NCBI GenBank assembly: GCA_963798985.1
Contig: CAWCVL010000009.1
Coordinates: 1-64,000 of the forward strand
DNA: 64,000 bases
DNA from: JACCTU01 sp963798985
Lineage (GTDB): Bacteria > Actinomycetota > Thermoleophilia > Gaiellales > Gaiellaceae
Direction: 5' to 3'
Shown piece by piece: positions 55,140-64,000 of this stretch. Positions within the stretch are counted from its first letter, which is position 1, and every line of letters begins with the position of its first letter. The notes beneath the pieces are model-generated. The model searched no databases. It had not been told where the DNA came from and saw only the letters and a program-made list of their open reading frames with translations. Made by a program: the position numbers and the translations under genes.

Positions 55140-55810
55140 GGGCCACTCTAGAAGTCGAGCGAGTACCCGACGTACACTGGGTTGGGCCGGAAGGGGACGA
55201 CTCGCGTCTCGCCGTTGAGCCGGCACGGGAATGAGGCTCGAGAGCGCGCTGGCGGCCATGTTGATCACCAGCAGCTGGATCAACAGCAGGTCGACGCCGT
55301 AGGGTGACACACCGCCCCGAGTGCGAGCGCGAAGAGCACCTCCGTCCCGAGGTTGCCTCCGAAGAGCTCGATCCGCTTGCCGCGATCCTTCGTAACGGCC
55401 CAAAGACTCGAAAGACCCTCGCGCACAGACGGCACGACTTTCTCGCGTAGAGAAAGCACGACCAGCACGAGCACGACGATCGCTACGAGCAAGAACACGA
55501 TCACCCCGACGAACGCGACCGGCCAGAGCGCGTCAGTCCAACCGAGGACAGTCCTGAGCGCCTGCGCGACGTCCCCGTCCCGCTCGGGTGCAGGCCGCGC
55601 GATCGCCGCCGTCAGCCCGATCCCGATCGCCGCCCGCCCAACAGCACACCGTCGATCGGACGCCTGTTCCTTCGGCCCGGCTCGGCCGGCGTGAGTAGCG
55701 CGAGCTGCCACGAGCGCTCTGCCGGCGCTGCCTTCGGCTCGGGGCTCGAATCGGTGGTCGTCACGACTGCGGGGGTTCGGTTTCAGCAGCGTCTCAGGTC
55801 CGCACATGCG
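55140..55810 (-). pseudogene. Remnant of a flippase-like / LPG-synthase transmembrane protein
   Basis: Minus-strand fragments read WTDALWPVAFVGVIVFLLVA and REGLSSLWAVTKDRGKRIEL, then LFGGNLGTEVLFALALGA and, in another frame, YGVDLLLIQLLVINMAASAL then SSLIPVP. These are the central and C-terminal helices of UPF0104/lysylphosphatidylglycerol-synthase TM proteins (GGNL..., SLIPVPGG...). The sequence stops matching right after IPVP, where GGIG should follow, and the N-terminal helices are absent. It is a truncated gene between gltX and the duplicated mutY end. Confidence 0.55.
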
Positions 55811-55825
55811 CGCGCCGCCCGAGCC

Positions 55826-55873
55826 CGTAGGCTCGCCTCGATGGACGAGTTGCTCTTGGCCTGGTTCAGCGAA
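55826..55873 (+). repeat. Duplicate of the mutY 5' end, left copy
   Basis: A 32-bp stretch at 55842-55873 is identical to 59509-59540, the first codons of mutY (encoding DELLLAWFSE). Upstream, CGTAGGCT precedes it by 8 bp in both places (55826-55833 and 59493-59500). The left copy starts ATG and runs out after 11 matching codons, just before the 3' end of the cyclase regulator. The two copies flank that 3.5-kb gene as direct repeats. Confidence 0.85.
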
Positions 55874-55897
55874 GAAAGCCGAGAAGAGAAGGGCAGT

Positions 55898-58800
55898 TCA
55901 CGCCGAAACCTCGACCTCCGATCGTGCGCCTTCGATGAGCTCGAGCCACCGAGTCCCGCCCATGTGCTCCCACAGGGCACGTGCCTCGTCGAGGAGCGGC
56001 TCGGCCTCGGATTCCCGGCCGCACTCGACGAGCCACGTGCCGTAGTCCGCGAGCACGGCCGCGATCGTCTGGGCGCGTCCGTAGCTCCGCGCGGCCGCTA
56101 GAGCCCTGGCGAATGCGTCCGCCGCAGCACCCTCATCCCCGTCAGCGATCGCCTTGAACGCCACGATGCGCTCGCCGTTCGCCTGGATGGCTCGCGTGGT
56201 GATCGCCTCCGGTAGTCCCTCGTAGACGGCCGCCAGGTGGGCTGCGGCGGACCGGTCGCCGAGCAGAAGAGCCCCGTCGGCGGCGTACATGAACATTGCC
56301 TCGACCGCCGCGGTGCCGTCCGCCATGTCCCCGTAAGCGCGCTGGGCGTAGTCGACGACCTCCCCGAGCCGATGCGCGAGCAGCGCATCCATGGCCTGTG
56401 CGAATCGCCCCTGTGCCATCCGGATCTGATCCGTCGACTCGACGAGGTCGTGCGGGATGCGTTCGAGCCAGGCCCGCGACCGCGCTTCGTCGCCGCGTTC
56501 CCAGCTCGCCTTGGCTAGCCAGAGCGCGGCGGCGATGCCGTTCGGTGTAGTGAGGACGTCCTCCCCGAGGGCTTCCTCGCCCACGACGAACGCGTCGTCC
56601 CACTCGCCGAGCCCGAGCTGATGCATGATGAGCCCTGCGCCGAACCACGTTGCGAAGTAGCGATGGCCGCGAGCACGCGCGAGCTCGAGCCCTCGCTCCG
56701 TGAGAGCCCAGCCCTCGTCCGGCCGATCCCACTCTCCCATCAGGGCGATCAGGTTGTTCATCGCCCTGAGCGTCGCCTCGAGGCGGTCATTCTCCTCCGC
56801 CACCCGAAGCGCCTCCCGGAGGAGGGCGTGGCGCTCGTGTGGATGCGTGGACGGGATGAGCAGGCTCTTCGTGTTCAGCGAGTGCGAAAGGAGCGACGCG
56901 TCCGAATAGCGCTCGGCCACGTCCAGCGCGATCTCGATGTATCCGCGCGCAGCGTCCGGGTTGCCGGCGAAGTGCTCGATCCTCGCGATCTCGGCGGCGA
57001 GCTTCCCGACGTCGAGATCGCGCTCGTCCGCGGAGAGCGCCTCGAATGCCGGAGTCAGCGTGGCGAGTGCATCGTCGAGCTGATTGAGCTGCCAGAGCGT
57101 GAGCCCGAGTGCGGCGGCCGCACGTGCCGCGCCATGCGTGTCTCCAGCTTCCCTGAAGATGGCCACCGCCTCGCCGAGCCGGTCCTGCGATTCGGTCATC
57201 CGGTCCGCGAGGAAGGCGAGCTCACCGGCGCGCTCGAGGAGAGCCGCCTGTTCGAGCGGCTCGTCGGTCAGAGTCGCAGCGTCGTCGAAAGCGCGCTGCG
57301 CATCCTCCGGAGCGCCAAGTGCGGCGGCGCGTTCTCCCGCCCGCGCGAGCCAGCCGCGTGCCGACGCGCGGTCTCCAGCTGCGCTCTCGCCGGTCGGGTC
57401 GAACTGCGCCGCATCCCGATAGTGCGCCGCGATGACCTCGGAGATCTCGTCAGGGTCGACGCCGACGTCGTTCTCGAGGTGCACGGCCGCGAGGCGATGA
57501 AGACGCCCGCGCTCCTTCTTCGACTGCGTCTCGTAAGCCACTCGCTGGACGAGCGCCTGGAGGAAGCCGTACTGCCCGCGCTCGGGGGAGCGTGGGTTCG
57601 CATCGAGGACGAGGAGCTCCTTGCGAACCAGCCGCTCCAACACGGGCTCGACCGCATCGGGCTCGACACCGCCGAGCGCGGCCACACCGCGCGCCGGGAA
57701 TGTCTTTCCCAGGACTGCCGCGTGCTCGATCACGCGTCGCTCGTCAGAGGGAAGACCATCGAGGCGAGCCGCGATGAGGGCGTGCAGCGTCTCCGGTACG
57801 TCGAGGTTGTCGAGGCGCCCCACGAGGCGAAGGATCTCGCCGTCGCGCTCGAGCGCTCCGCGGTCGAGGAGCATGCGCACCGTTTCGACCGCATAGAGCG
57901 GAATACCGTCGGCGCGATCGCGAATCTCGGAGCGAACGTCGTCGGGAAGGCCGGGGACGAGGCCGTCCAGCAGTTGGTTCATCGCGTCGTCGGACAACGG
58001 CTCGAGCGCTAGGCGCGTGGAGCTCCGGCCACTCGCACCGAAGTCGCCGCGTCGCTCGAGGAGCTCGGGTCGAGACAGCGCGAGCACGAAGATCGGCCGC
58101 GCCCGTGACCACTCGACGAGGTGCTCGATGAAATCGAGCAGCGCCGTGTCGCCCCAGTGGAGGTCCTCGAAGACGAGCGCGACGGGCGACGTCTCGCTCA
58201 TCCGCTCGAGGAAGAGGCGCCAGGCTGCGAACAGATCTGTCCGCTCCACCTGCAGCCGTTCGCCGAGGCCGAGCAGGTGGCGGAGCATCGGCTCCACCCA
58301 CTCGCGCTCGCCGTGATCGGCGACGTATTGCCGCACCATCTCGCCGAGCTTCGCCGTCGCGCTCTCCTCCGGCTCGTGCTCCGCGATTCCGGCTCGCATG
58401 CGCACCATCTCGGCGAGCGCCCAGAATGCGACGCCTTCGCCGTACGCGAGACAGCGACCGCGGTGCCACGAGACGTTCTCGACGAGACCGTCGAGATGCT
58501 TCTCGAGCTCCCAGGCCAGCCGCGACTTGCCGATCCCGCCGATGCCGAGGATGGTGACGAGAGTTGCCCGGGCGTCGTGTGCCGTCCCGAGGATAGGCGT
58601 CCTTCACGACGCGGAGCTCGTAGTCACGTCCGACGAACGGCGCCTCGAGCGTGTTCGCCCGTCGTTCGCCGCCCCTGTGCGCCACGATGCGTTGCGCTTG
58701 CCAGAGGGGAACGAGCTCCTCCTTGCCCTTGAGCTCGTGCGTTCCCGCCGACGCGTACGCGATGGACGCCTCCGACGCGCGCTTCGTCGATTCTCCGACG

Positions 58801-59432
58801 AGCACGGTCCCTGGCTCTGCTGCCGACTGGATGCGGGCTGCTGTGTTGACCATGTCGCCCGCGACCATGCCCTGCCCTTCGGCGCCGATGCGTGACTGCG
58901 GCTTCGCCGGTGAGGACGCCCGCACGAGCTGCGAGCTCGGGCGCGCCGACCTCGTTTCCGAGCGTCGACACCGCGGCGACCAGGTCGAGCGCTGCCCGAA
59001 CGGCGCGCTCGGCATCGTCCTCCGTTGCAGTCGGCGTGCCCCACACGGCCATGACGGCGTCGCCGATGAACTTCTCGACCGTCCCGCCGTACAGCTCGAT
59101 CAGCCTGCGGCAGGTGTCGAAGTAGCGGGAGAGGAGTTCGCGCACCTCCTCTGAGTCGCGGCTCTCGGAGAGCGTCGTGAAGCCGACGAGGTCGGCGAAG
59201 AGGACGGAGACGAGCCGACGCTCGGCCGCAGGCCCGATGGGCGCTGGAGTGGCGCGACGCGGCCGCGGCACCGAGCGCGCGTTCCGCATTCGCCGCAGAA
59301 CTTTATGGTCGGCGGGTTCGCGGTCCCACAGCTCGGGCAGGTCTGTGCGAGCGCGTTGCCGCACTCACCGCAGAACTTCCGTCCCGCCTCGTTCTCGGAG
59401 CCGCAGGACGAACACCTGACGACGTCGGCCAC
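55898..59432 (-). CDS. Adenylate cyclase-domain / AAA ATPase / TPR regulator, frameshifted N-terminal half
   Basis: About 1,170 aa. A double zinc ribbon (CSSCGSENEAGRKFCGECG, CPSCGTANPPTIKFCGECG) precedes a class III cyclase domain: RRLVSVLFADLVGFTTLSES (metal Asp), VEKFIGDAVMAVWGTPTATE and GQGMVAGDMVNTAARIQSAA. An AAA-type domain follows, with APFVGRDYELRVVKDA and EDLHWGDTALLDFIEHLVEW; its P-loop part is garbled by indels near 58590. The last 600 residues are TPR-like helices (AALWLAKASWERGDEARSRA). No LuxR helix-turn-helix ends the protein. It is probably a cytoplasmic signal integrator producing or sensing cAMP. Indels also lie near 59290 and 58900. Confidence 0.75.
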
Positions 59433-59507
59433 GTGTTCACTCTATTCCGCTGTAGCCAGGCCCTCCAGGCGCCGGCCACGCTCCGTGGCTCGCGTAGGCT
59501 GAGCACC

Positions 59508-60224
59508 GTGGACGAGTTGCTCTTGGCCTGGTTCAGCGAAAACGGCGCCGATCTCCCGTGGCGCAGGACGCGCGACCCGTACGCGATCCTCGTCTCCGAG
59601 GTGATGCTCCAGCAGACGCAGGTGAGCCGGGTGGCGCCGCGCTACGACGCCTGGCTCGAGCGCTGGCCCGACGTCCACGCTCTCGCCGCGGCTTCCCCCG
59701 CCGACGTGATCCGCGAGTGGCAGGGGCTCGGGTACAACCGCCGCGGCCTCAATCTGCACCGCGCCGCTCGCCACGTCGCCGAGCACGGCTGGCCGAACGA
59801 CCTGACCGAGCTGCCGGGCGTCGGGCCGTACACCGCCTCCGCGGTGCGCGCGTTCGCGTTCGGCGACGCGGTGCTGCCGCGCGACACGAACGTGCTGCGG
59901 ATCGAGGGGCGGACCGGCCACAGCTTCGACCCTGTTTGCGGACAGGCGCTCATGGACCTCGGTCGAACCGTGTGTCTCGCGCGCATCCCGCGCTGCGACG
60001 AGTGCCCGCTCGCCGAGCGCTGTCCTTCGCGTGGCCGGCGCTACGAGCCGCTACGCAAGCAGTCGCGCTTCGAGGGATCGTTCAGGCAGCGCCGCGCGGC
60101 GCTGTTGCGGCTCGTCGCCGAGTCGCCGCGCCCGGTCGACGAGCTCGACGGTGAGGTCGTGGAAGCGCTCGAGCGGGACGGTCTCGTCGCGACGGCGAAC
60201 GGGACCGTCCGGCTACCGGCCTAG
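59508..60224 (+). CDS. mutY: A/G-specific adenine glycosylase, short form
   Basis: 238 aa from GTG 59508. DLPWRRTRDPYAILVSEVML then QQTQVSRVAPRYDAW holds the catalytic Glu and the MLQQTQV motif. GLGYNRRGLNLHRAARHVAE, TELPGVGPYTASAVRAFAFG (helix-hairpin-helix) and AVLPRDTNVLRIEGRTG (catalytic Asp) follow, then the cluster CLARIPRCDECPLAERC. It excises A from A:8-oxoG. The NUDIX-like C-terminal domain (~110 aa) is missing, replaced by a short tail ending GTVRLPA. The stop overlaps ispF. Confidence 0.85.
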   Translation: MDELLLAWFSENGADLPWRRTRDPYAILVSEVMLQQTQVSRVAPRYDAWLERWPDVHALAAASPADVIREWQGLGYNRRGLNLHRAARHVAEHGWPNDLTELPGVGPYTASAVRAFAFGDAVLPRDTNVLRIEGRTGHSFDPVCGQALMDLGRTVCLARIPRCDECPLAERCPSRGRRYEPLRKQSRFEGSFRQRRAALLRLVAESPRPVDELDGEVVEALERDGLVATANGTVRLPA

Positions 60225-60692
60225 CAGCGCGACCGCCTGCGCTGCGAGCCCCTCGCCGCGCCCAGTGAAGCCGAGGCCGTCCGTCGTCGTCGCGCGCACC
60301 GCGATCCATTCCTCGTCGACGCCGAACGCTCCGGCGATCCGCTTGCGCATCTGTTCCCGGTACGGCGCGAGGCGCGGCTCCTCGCCGATCAGGATGCAAT
60401 CGACGTTCACGAGCTTCAACCCGAGCGCCTGCACTCCGCCGTACGCGCGCGCCAGCAGGTCGATCGACGAAGCGCCCTCCCAGCGAGGATCGCCCGACGG
60501 GAACATCGCCCCGATGTCGTCGAGACCTGCCGCACCGAGGATCGCGTCGATCACCGCGTGCGTGAGCACGTCGCCGTCCGAATGGCCGGCGAGCCCGCGC
60601 GGCGACGGGATCTCGACCCCGCCGAGCACGAGCCGTTCGCCGTCGACGAGCGCGTGCGCGTCGACGCCGATGCCGACGCGGTAGTCGTTCAC
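60213..60692 (-). CDS. ispF: 2-C-methyl-D-erythritol 2,4-cyclodiphosphate synthase
   Basis: 159 aa. YRVGIGVDAHALVDGERLVL has the zinc Asp and His, GLAGHSDGDVLTHAVIDAIL the second His site, and IAVRATTTDGLGFTGRGEGL then AAQAVALL the C-terminal signature. It is the fifth step of the MEP isoprenoid pathway. The gene overlaps the PHP phosphatase stop (ATGA) and is separated from ispD by it. Confidence 0.9.
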   Translation of the reverse strand: MNDYRVGIGVDAHALVDGERLVLGGVEIPSPRGLAGHSDGDVLTHAVIDAILGAAGLDDIGAMFPSGDPRWEGASSIDLLARAYGGVQALGLKLVNVDCILIGEEPRLAPYREQMRKRIAGAFGVDEEWIAVRATTTDGLGFTGRGEGLAAQAVALLGR

Positions 60693-61480
60693 CCGAGCGG
60701 CTCCTGGCGCGACGAGCGCCCGTCGAACACCGTGACCGTCTCGAACCCCGCAGCTCGCGCGTGCTCGACCGCCGCCTCGAAGTCTCGCCCGACGTTCTCG
60801 GCGAGATGCGCGTCGGACGCGAGCGTGATCCTGCTCGCACCGCGGAGCAACTCGGCGGCCGGGTACAGCTCGCCGACCGGCTTGTGTAGCCCGGCCGTCG
60901 ACACCTCGAGCGCGACCCCGTCGAGGGCGTCGATCACCGGCTGCCAGTCCCAGTGGACACGGTCGCCGAAGATCTTGACGAGATCCGGGTGCGCCAGCAC
61001 GTCGAAGTGTCCGCTCAGCGCCGCCGCTGCTAGCTCACGGGTGTAGAGCGCCCAGACCTCCTGGGGCGGACGCTCCTCCCAGAGCCCCGGCCTGGAGTCG
61101 ATGGCGAGGCCGTCGATCCAGTGCACCGACCCGAGCAGGTAGTCCCACGGATACGGCGCCAGGATTTCCGCGAGCTCGTCAGCGCGAGCAGGAACCCAGT
61201 CGACCTCGAGCCCGAGCTTGACCGGCAGTCCCTGCCGTTTGGCCTCGACGATCACGTCGCAGTACTCGCCGAGGTCGTACCGGCACCAAGCCAACTGGTC
61301 GGCGGCGTCCCAGACCGCTTCGGTCTGGCGGAAGTAGTAGACGTGCTCGCTGACCCCGATCTCGCTCACGCCGCGCTCCAGGGCCTGTTCGACGTACCGC
61401 TCGACCGCCCCGACACTCTGGTCGGGCTGCTCCGCCCCGCCCCCGGGAGCCCGGAGATGCGTGTGGTAGTCGACGAGCAT
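60689..61480 (-). CDS. PHP-domain phosphatase (histidinol-phosphatase-like)
   Basis: 263 aa. MLVDYHTHLRAPGGG (HxH), EIGVSEHVYYFRQTEAVW, VKLGLEVDWVPARADELAEI (Glu), DYLLGSVHWIDGLAIDSRPG (His), LSGHFDVLAHPDLVKIFG (His) and ASRITLASDAHLAENVG (DxH) provide the trinuclear metal set of PHP phosphoesterases. HisK-type histidinol-phosphate phosphatase is the usual call, but it sits between isoprenoid genes, so another phosphate ester cannot be excluded. Confidence 0.75.
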   Translation of the reverse strand: MLVDYHTHLRAPGGGAEQPDQSVGAVERYVEQALERGVSEIGVSEHVYYFRQTEAVWDAADQLAWCRYDLGEYCDVIVEAKRQGLPVKLGLEVDWVPARADELAEILAPYPWDYLLGSVHWIDGLAIDSRPGLWEERPPQEVWALYTRELAAAALSGHFDVLAHPDLVKIFGDRVHWDWQPVIDALDGVALEVSTAGLHKPVGELYPAAELLRGASRITLASDAHLAENVGRDFEAAVEHARAAGFETVTVFDGRSSRQEPLG

Positions 61481-61567
61481 CGAGCCATTCTGCCCCTCGA
61501 ACGGCAGGCAGCTCGTCGAGTCACCGGCCGCGGCCGCCGAGCCACCGCAGCGCCTGTACCTCGCCGC

Positions 61568-62233
61568 CTAGAGCAGCCGTTCGACGAGCTCGAGGTCGCC
61601 CGGCTCGGTCACCTTGAGCAGGCGGTGATCGCCCTCTACCACCGCGACGCGGCCCCCGGCCGCCTCGACGAGCGACGAGCAGTCGGTCGCCTCGCCGACG
61701 TCGTCGCCGAGCGCGGCGCGCAGGATGTCGGCCAGGAACGCCTGCGGCGTCTGCACGGCGACGAGATCCGCGCGGTCGACGGTCTCGACGACCTCGCCGC
61801 CTTTCACTCGCTTGATCGTGTCCGCGACGGGGAGCGCGGGAACCGCACCGTGGAATCCCTCAGCGAGCGGCTTCAGCACGCGCTCGACCAACTCGTCGCT
61901 TACGAGCGGGCGCGCCGCATCGTGGACGACGATCACCGACGCGTCTTCAGGCACCTCGGCGACCGCGGCGCGCACCGACTCGGCCCGCGTGGAGCCGCCC
62001 GTGACGCACGCGACGACCTTGCCGGTGCCGAGCTCCTCGGCAAGCAGGATGGCGGGCTCCTCCCAACCCTCGGGCACGGCGACGACGATCGCGTCGATCC
62101 ACTCGCACGCCTCGAGCCGCTCGAGCGGCTCGGCGAGCAGCGGACGGTCGCGCAGGTTCGCGAACGCCTTCGGCCGGTCCAGCCCGAGCCGCTCGCCGCT
62201 TCCTGCAGCGGCGAGCACGGCCCAGACAGACAT
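61568..62233 (-). CDS. ispD: 2-C-methyl-D-erythritol 4-phosphate cytidylyltransferase
   Basis: 221 aa. VWAVLAAAGSGERLGLDRPK is the CTP-binding loop (AAGSGxRxG...PK), CVTGGSTRAESVRAAVAEVP the GGxxRxxS motif, and ASVIVVHDAARPLVSDELVE the HDAARP motif. It makes CDP-methylerythritol in the MEP pathway. It lies 6 bp from the carD stop, and the 87 bp towards the PHP gene hold nothing I can support. Confidence 0.9.
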   Translation of the reverse strand: MSVWAVLAAAGSGERLGLDRPKAFANLRDRPLLAEPLERLEACEWIDAIVVAVPEGWEEPAILLAEELGTGKVVACVTGGSTRAESVRAAVAEVPEDASVIVVHDAARPLVSDELVERVLKPLAEGFHGAVPALPVADTIKRVKGGEVVETVDRADLVAVQTPQAFLADILRAALGDDVGEATDCSSLVEAAGGRVAVVEGDHRLLKVTEPGDLELVERLL

Positions 62234-62239
62234 GCAGGA

Positions 62240-62779
62240 CTAGCTAGCGGCGGTGGCGGTCTTGGCGCGGGTGGTGCGCTTCTTGCCGCCGTTGGCGCCG
62301 ACGTTGGACAGGACGTCCTCGAGCCACTCGGCGGCCTCTTCGGCGTCCATGCCCTTCGCGTACATCAGCTCGGAGGCGAGGATCTTCTTCGCCTTCACGA
62401 ACATCTGCTTCTCGCCGGTCGACAGACCCTTCTCGTGATCCCGGAGCGAGAGGTTCCGAACGACCTCTGCAAGCTCCAGCACGTCGCCGGTCTTCATCTT
62501 GTCGCGGTTGTGCTTGAAGCGACGATTCCAGTTCTTCGGCATCTGCGTGCCGCCGCCCCTGAGCGCCTTCACCACGACCTCGACCATCTTCTCGTCGATC
62601 ACGGGCCGAAGGCCTACGGCCTCGGCGTTCTCGGCGGGAACCTGAACGGTCATGTCGTTGTGGAGGATCCGGATCGTCAGGTAGTCGCGCTTCTGACCCA
62701 GCACCTCGCGTGATTCCTTCTTGACAACTGTTCCCGCCCCGTGATGGGGGTAGACCACCTTCGCGCCGACCTTGAACAA
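62240..62779 (-). CDS. carD: CarD-family transcription regulator
   Basis: TTG 62779 is the preferred start because GGGAGG lies 7 nt upstream and LFKVGAKVVYPHHGAGTVVK is the family N-terminus; the longer ATG start at 62809 adds 10 residues. The RNA-polymerase-interaction domain (RDYLTIRILHNDMTVQVPAE) is followed by NWNRRFKHNRDKMKTGDVLE then LAEVVRNLSLRDHEKGLSTG, which binds DNA upstream of -10. It ends in a basic tail (KKRTTRAKTATAAS). CarD stabilises open complexes at rRNA and housekeeping promoters. Confidence 0.9.
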   Translation of the reverse strand: MFKVGAKVVYPHHGAGTVVKKESREVLGQKRDYLTIRILHNDMTVQVPAENAEAVGLRPVIDEKMVEVVVKALRGGGTQMPKNWNRRFKHNRDKMKTGDVLELAEVVRNLSLRDHEKGLSTGEKQMFVKAKKILASELMYAKGMDAEEAAEWLEDVLSNVGANGGKKRTTRAKTATAAS

Positions 62780-62910
62780 GCCGCGTCCTCCCGTTCTGGA
62801 ATGCCTCATCCGCCAAGAAGCCGGCGCTTCGTGCTGCGCCGGCGACAGTTACAGAATCGTAGCATTTCCAGGGGTTTTCGGCAAAACCCCTGCTCGTTGC
62901 GAACTTCGGT

Positions 62911-64000
62911 CTAGAGCTGAAGGTATCTGTCGACCAAATTGTGCTCCTGGAGACGCCGGAGGCCCTCCCGGATGTCCCTGGCCCGAACGGCCCCCACCCC
63001 GTCCACCGCTTCCAGGTCCCGCTGGGATGCCCTGACGATCGCCTCGAGGTTCGCCATTTGCTCGACCACGTGCCGGATCACGCTGTCCGGGAGGCGCGGA
63101 ATGTGCGAGAGGACGCGGTAGCCACGGGGCTGCACCGAGTGGTCGAGCGGGTTCGTCGTCGCGGGGTAGCCGAGGACTGCGAGGAGCTCGAACTCGAGCA
63201 GTTCCTTGTAGGCCAGCTCGGTGAGCGCCTGGAGGCCCCCGCGCGTGGAGTCGACCCCGCCCTGCCCGTGGTAGTCGTAGACGACGGCGGCCTTCTCGCG
63301 CGGGACCTCGCCCACGAGCTCCTCGAGCTGCATCCGGATCATCCGCCCCTCGCTGCCGAGCTCCACGCAGGCCCGCTCGATCTCCTCGGCCATCCGCGTG
63401 GTCAACTCGGCGCGCTGGAGGACGACGAGCACGTCGTCGAGCACGACGGCGTTCTGGAACTCGAGCGCCGTCAGGCGCGTCAGCACGTGATCGAGGCGCT
63501 GCCGGTACGTCTCGAGCGTCGCCAGCGCCTGGTTCGTCTTGGCGAGCACGTCGGCGACCACCTCGAGCTGGTACCGGCGCCTGCCGAGGAACACCGTCAC
63601 GGTCTCGCGCTGCTGCGAGATCGAGATCACGAGCGCCTCGGTCTGCTTGGCGACGCGCTCGGCCGTGCGGTGCCGGGTTCCCGTCTCCGACGAGGCGATC
63701 GTCGGGTCGGGCATCAGTTGGACGTTCGCGTAGGCGAGCCGGCCGATGTCGGCGCTGACGATGATCGCTCCGTCCATCTTCGAGACCTCGTACAGCAGCT
63801 GCGGCGTGAACGGCAGGTCGAGCTTCATCCCGCCGGAGTAAAGGAACGACAGCTCGTCGGGATCGCCGATCACGATCAGCGCGCCCTCCTTCGAGCGGAT
63901 GATGTCGTCGATGCCGCCGCGCAGCTCGGTGCCCGGCGCGACCTGGGCGATCGCGGCGAGGAGGATCGGGTCACGGCGCTGGTCGACCTCGGCGCGGGTG
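62911..64000 (-). CDS. disA: DNA integrity scanning diadenylate cyclase DisA, 5' end outside window
   Basis: The diadenylate-cyclase domain has VSKMDGAIIVSADIGRLAYA (DGA) and SSETGTRHRTAERVAKQTEA (RHRTAER), the two catalytic motifs. A helical linker and a C-terminal helix-hairpin-helix DNA-binding region follow (LEAVDGVGAVRARDIREGLR), ending NLVDRYLQL. It makes cyclic-di-AMP and is tuned by branched DNA. The frame remains open to 64000. A 131-bp gap with a short palindrome-poor stretch separates it from carD. Confidence 0.9.
   Translation of the reverse strand, partial: TRAEVDQRRDPILLAAIAQVAPGTELRGGIDDIIRSKEGALIVIGDPDELSFLYSGGMKLDLPFTPQLLYEVSKMDGAIIVSADIGRLAYANVQLMPDPTIASSETGTRHRTAERVAKQTEALVISISQQRETVTVFLGRRRYQLEVVADVLAKTNQALATLETYRQRLDHVLTRLTALEFQNAVVLDDVLVVLQRAELTTRMAEEIERACVELGSEGRMIRMQLEELVGEVPREKAAVVYDYHGQGGVDSTRGGLQALTELAYKELLEFELLAVLGYPATTNPLDHSVQPRGYRVLSHIPRLPDSVIRHVVEQMANLEAIVRASQRDLEAVDGVGAVRARDIREGLRRLQEHNLVDRYLQL

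Noticed and set aside
55874..59507. The cyclase regulator as an insertion sequence
   Set aside because: No transposase, integrase or terminal inverted repeats were seen. Only the direct repeat of the mutY start supports insertion.

Overview
The window is high-GC DNA with GTG and TTG starts, dense operons with 4-nt overlaps, and a gene set typical of deep-branching Actinomycetota: CarD, DisA, an actinobacterial-type SigH, and a biotin-dependent acyl-CoA carboxylase. The best guess is an uncultured Thermoleophilia (Gaiellales/Solirubrobacterales-like) chromosome. That assignment is an inference from gene content and order; there is no rRNA here.

Layout. 0-6.5 kb: surface and exopolysaccharide genes (two secreted beta-helix proteins, a methyltransferase, a hexapeptide acyltransferase, a GT4 glycosyltransferase, a polyprenyl-phosphate sugar transferase). 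6.6-11.6 kb: one very large secreted protein with a dimethylformamidase-like region and four DUF4082 units alternating with Ig-like domains, visible in the DNA as a ~830-bp tandem repeat. 11.6-17.8 kb: a lasso-peptide-type RiPP cluster, which is the most interesting system here. It has a nucleotidyltransferase, a two-gene ABC exporter, an RRE/PqqD protein, a transglutaminase-like leader protease, an asparagine-synthetase-like cyclase, an antisense HPr-kinase-like kinase, and two small precursors sharing SDGFTFMG. 17.9-20.3 kb: small regulators, a GNAT and a phosphoesterase.

20.4-39 kb: central carbon metabolism. An SdhA-SdhB-HdrB-like succinate dehydrogenase and a PEP carboxykinase are followed by citrate synthase and malate dehydrogenase diverging from a 22-bp perfect palindrome, and by sucC/sucD split by a methyltransferase. 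Tandem tyrosine recombinases, proteases and lipoproteins lie between them. 39-50.8 kb: a ribosomal-oxygenase-like cupin, the acyl-CoA carboxylase subunits, pgsA, an NlpC/P60 protein, two cyclic-di-GMP genes with similar leaders, and a transsulfuration-type PLP enzyme.

50.9-64 kb: tRNA-Thr, sigH, yacP-like, rlmB, cysS, gltX, then ispF, a PHP phosphatase, ispD, carD and disA. This is the order of the Bacillus disA-ispD-ispF-gltX-cysS-rlmB-yacP-sigH block. It is interrupted by a broken membrane-protein gene, a very large adenylate-cyclase/AAA/TPR regulator, and mutY, whose first codons occur twice, flanking the regulator.

Quality caveat: many genes change frame in mid-domain, very densely between about 3 and 16 kb and sporadically elsewhere. 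Conserved motifs survive in successive frames, so I read most of these as sequencing or assembly indels rather than decay. Boundaries inside frameshifted genes are approximate.
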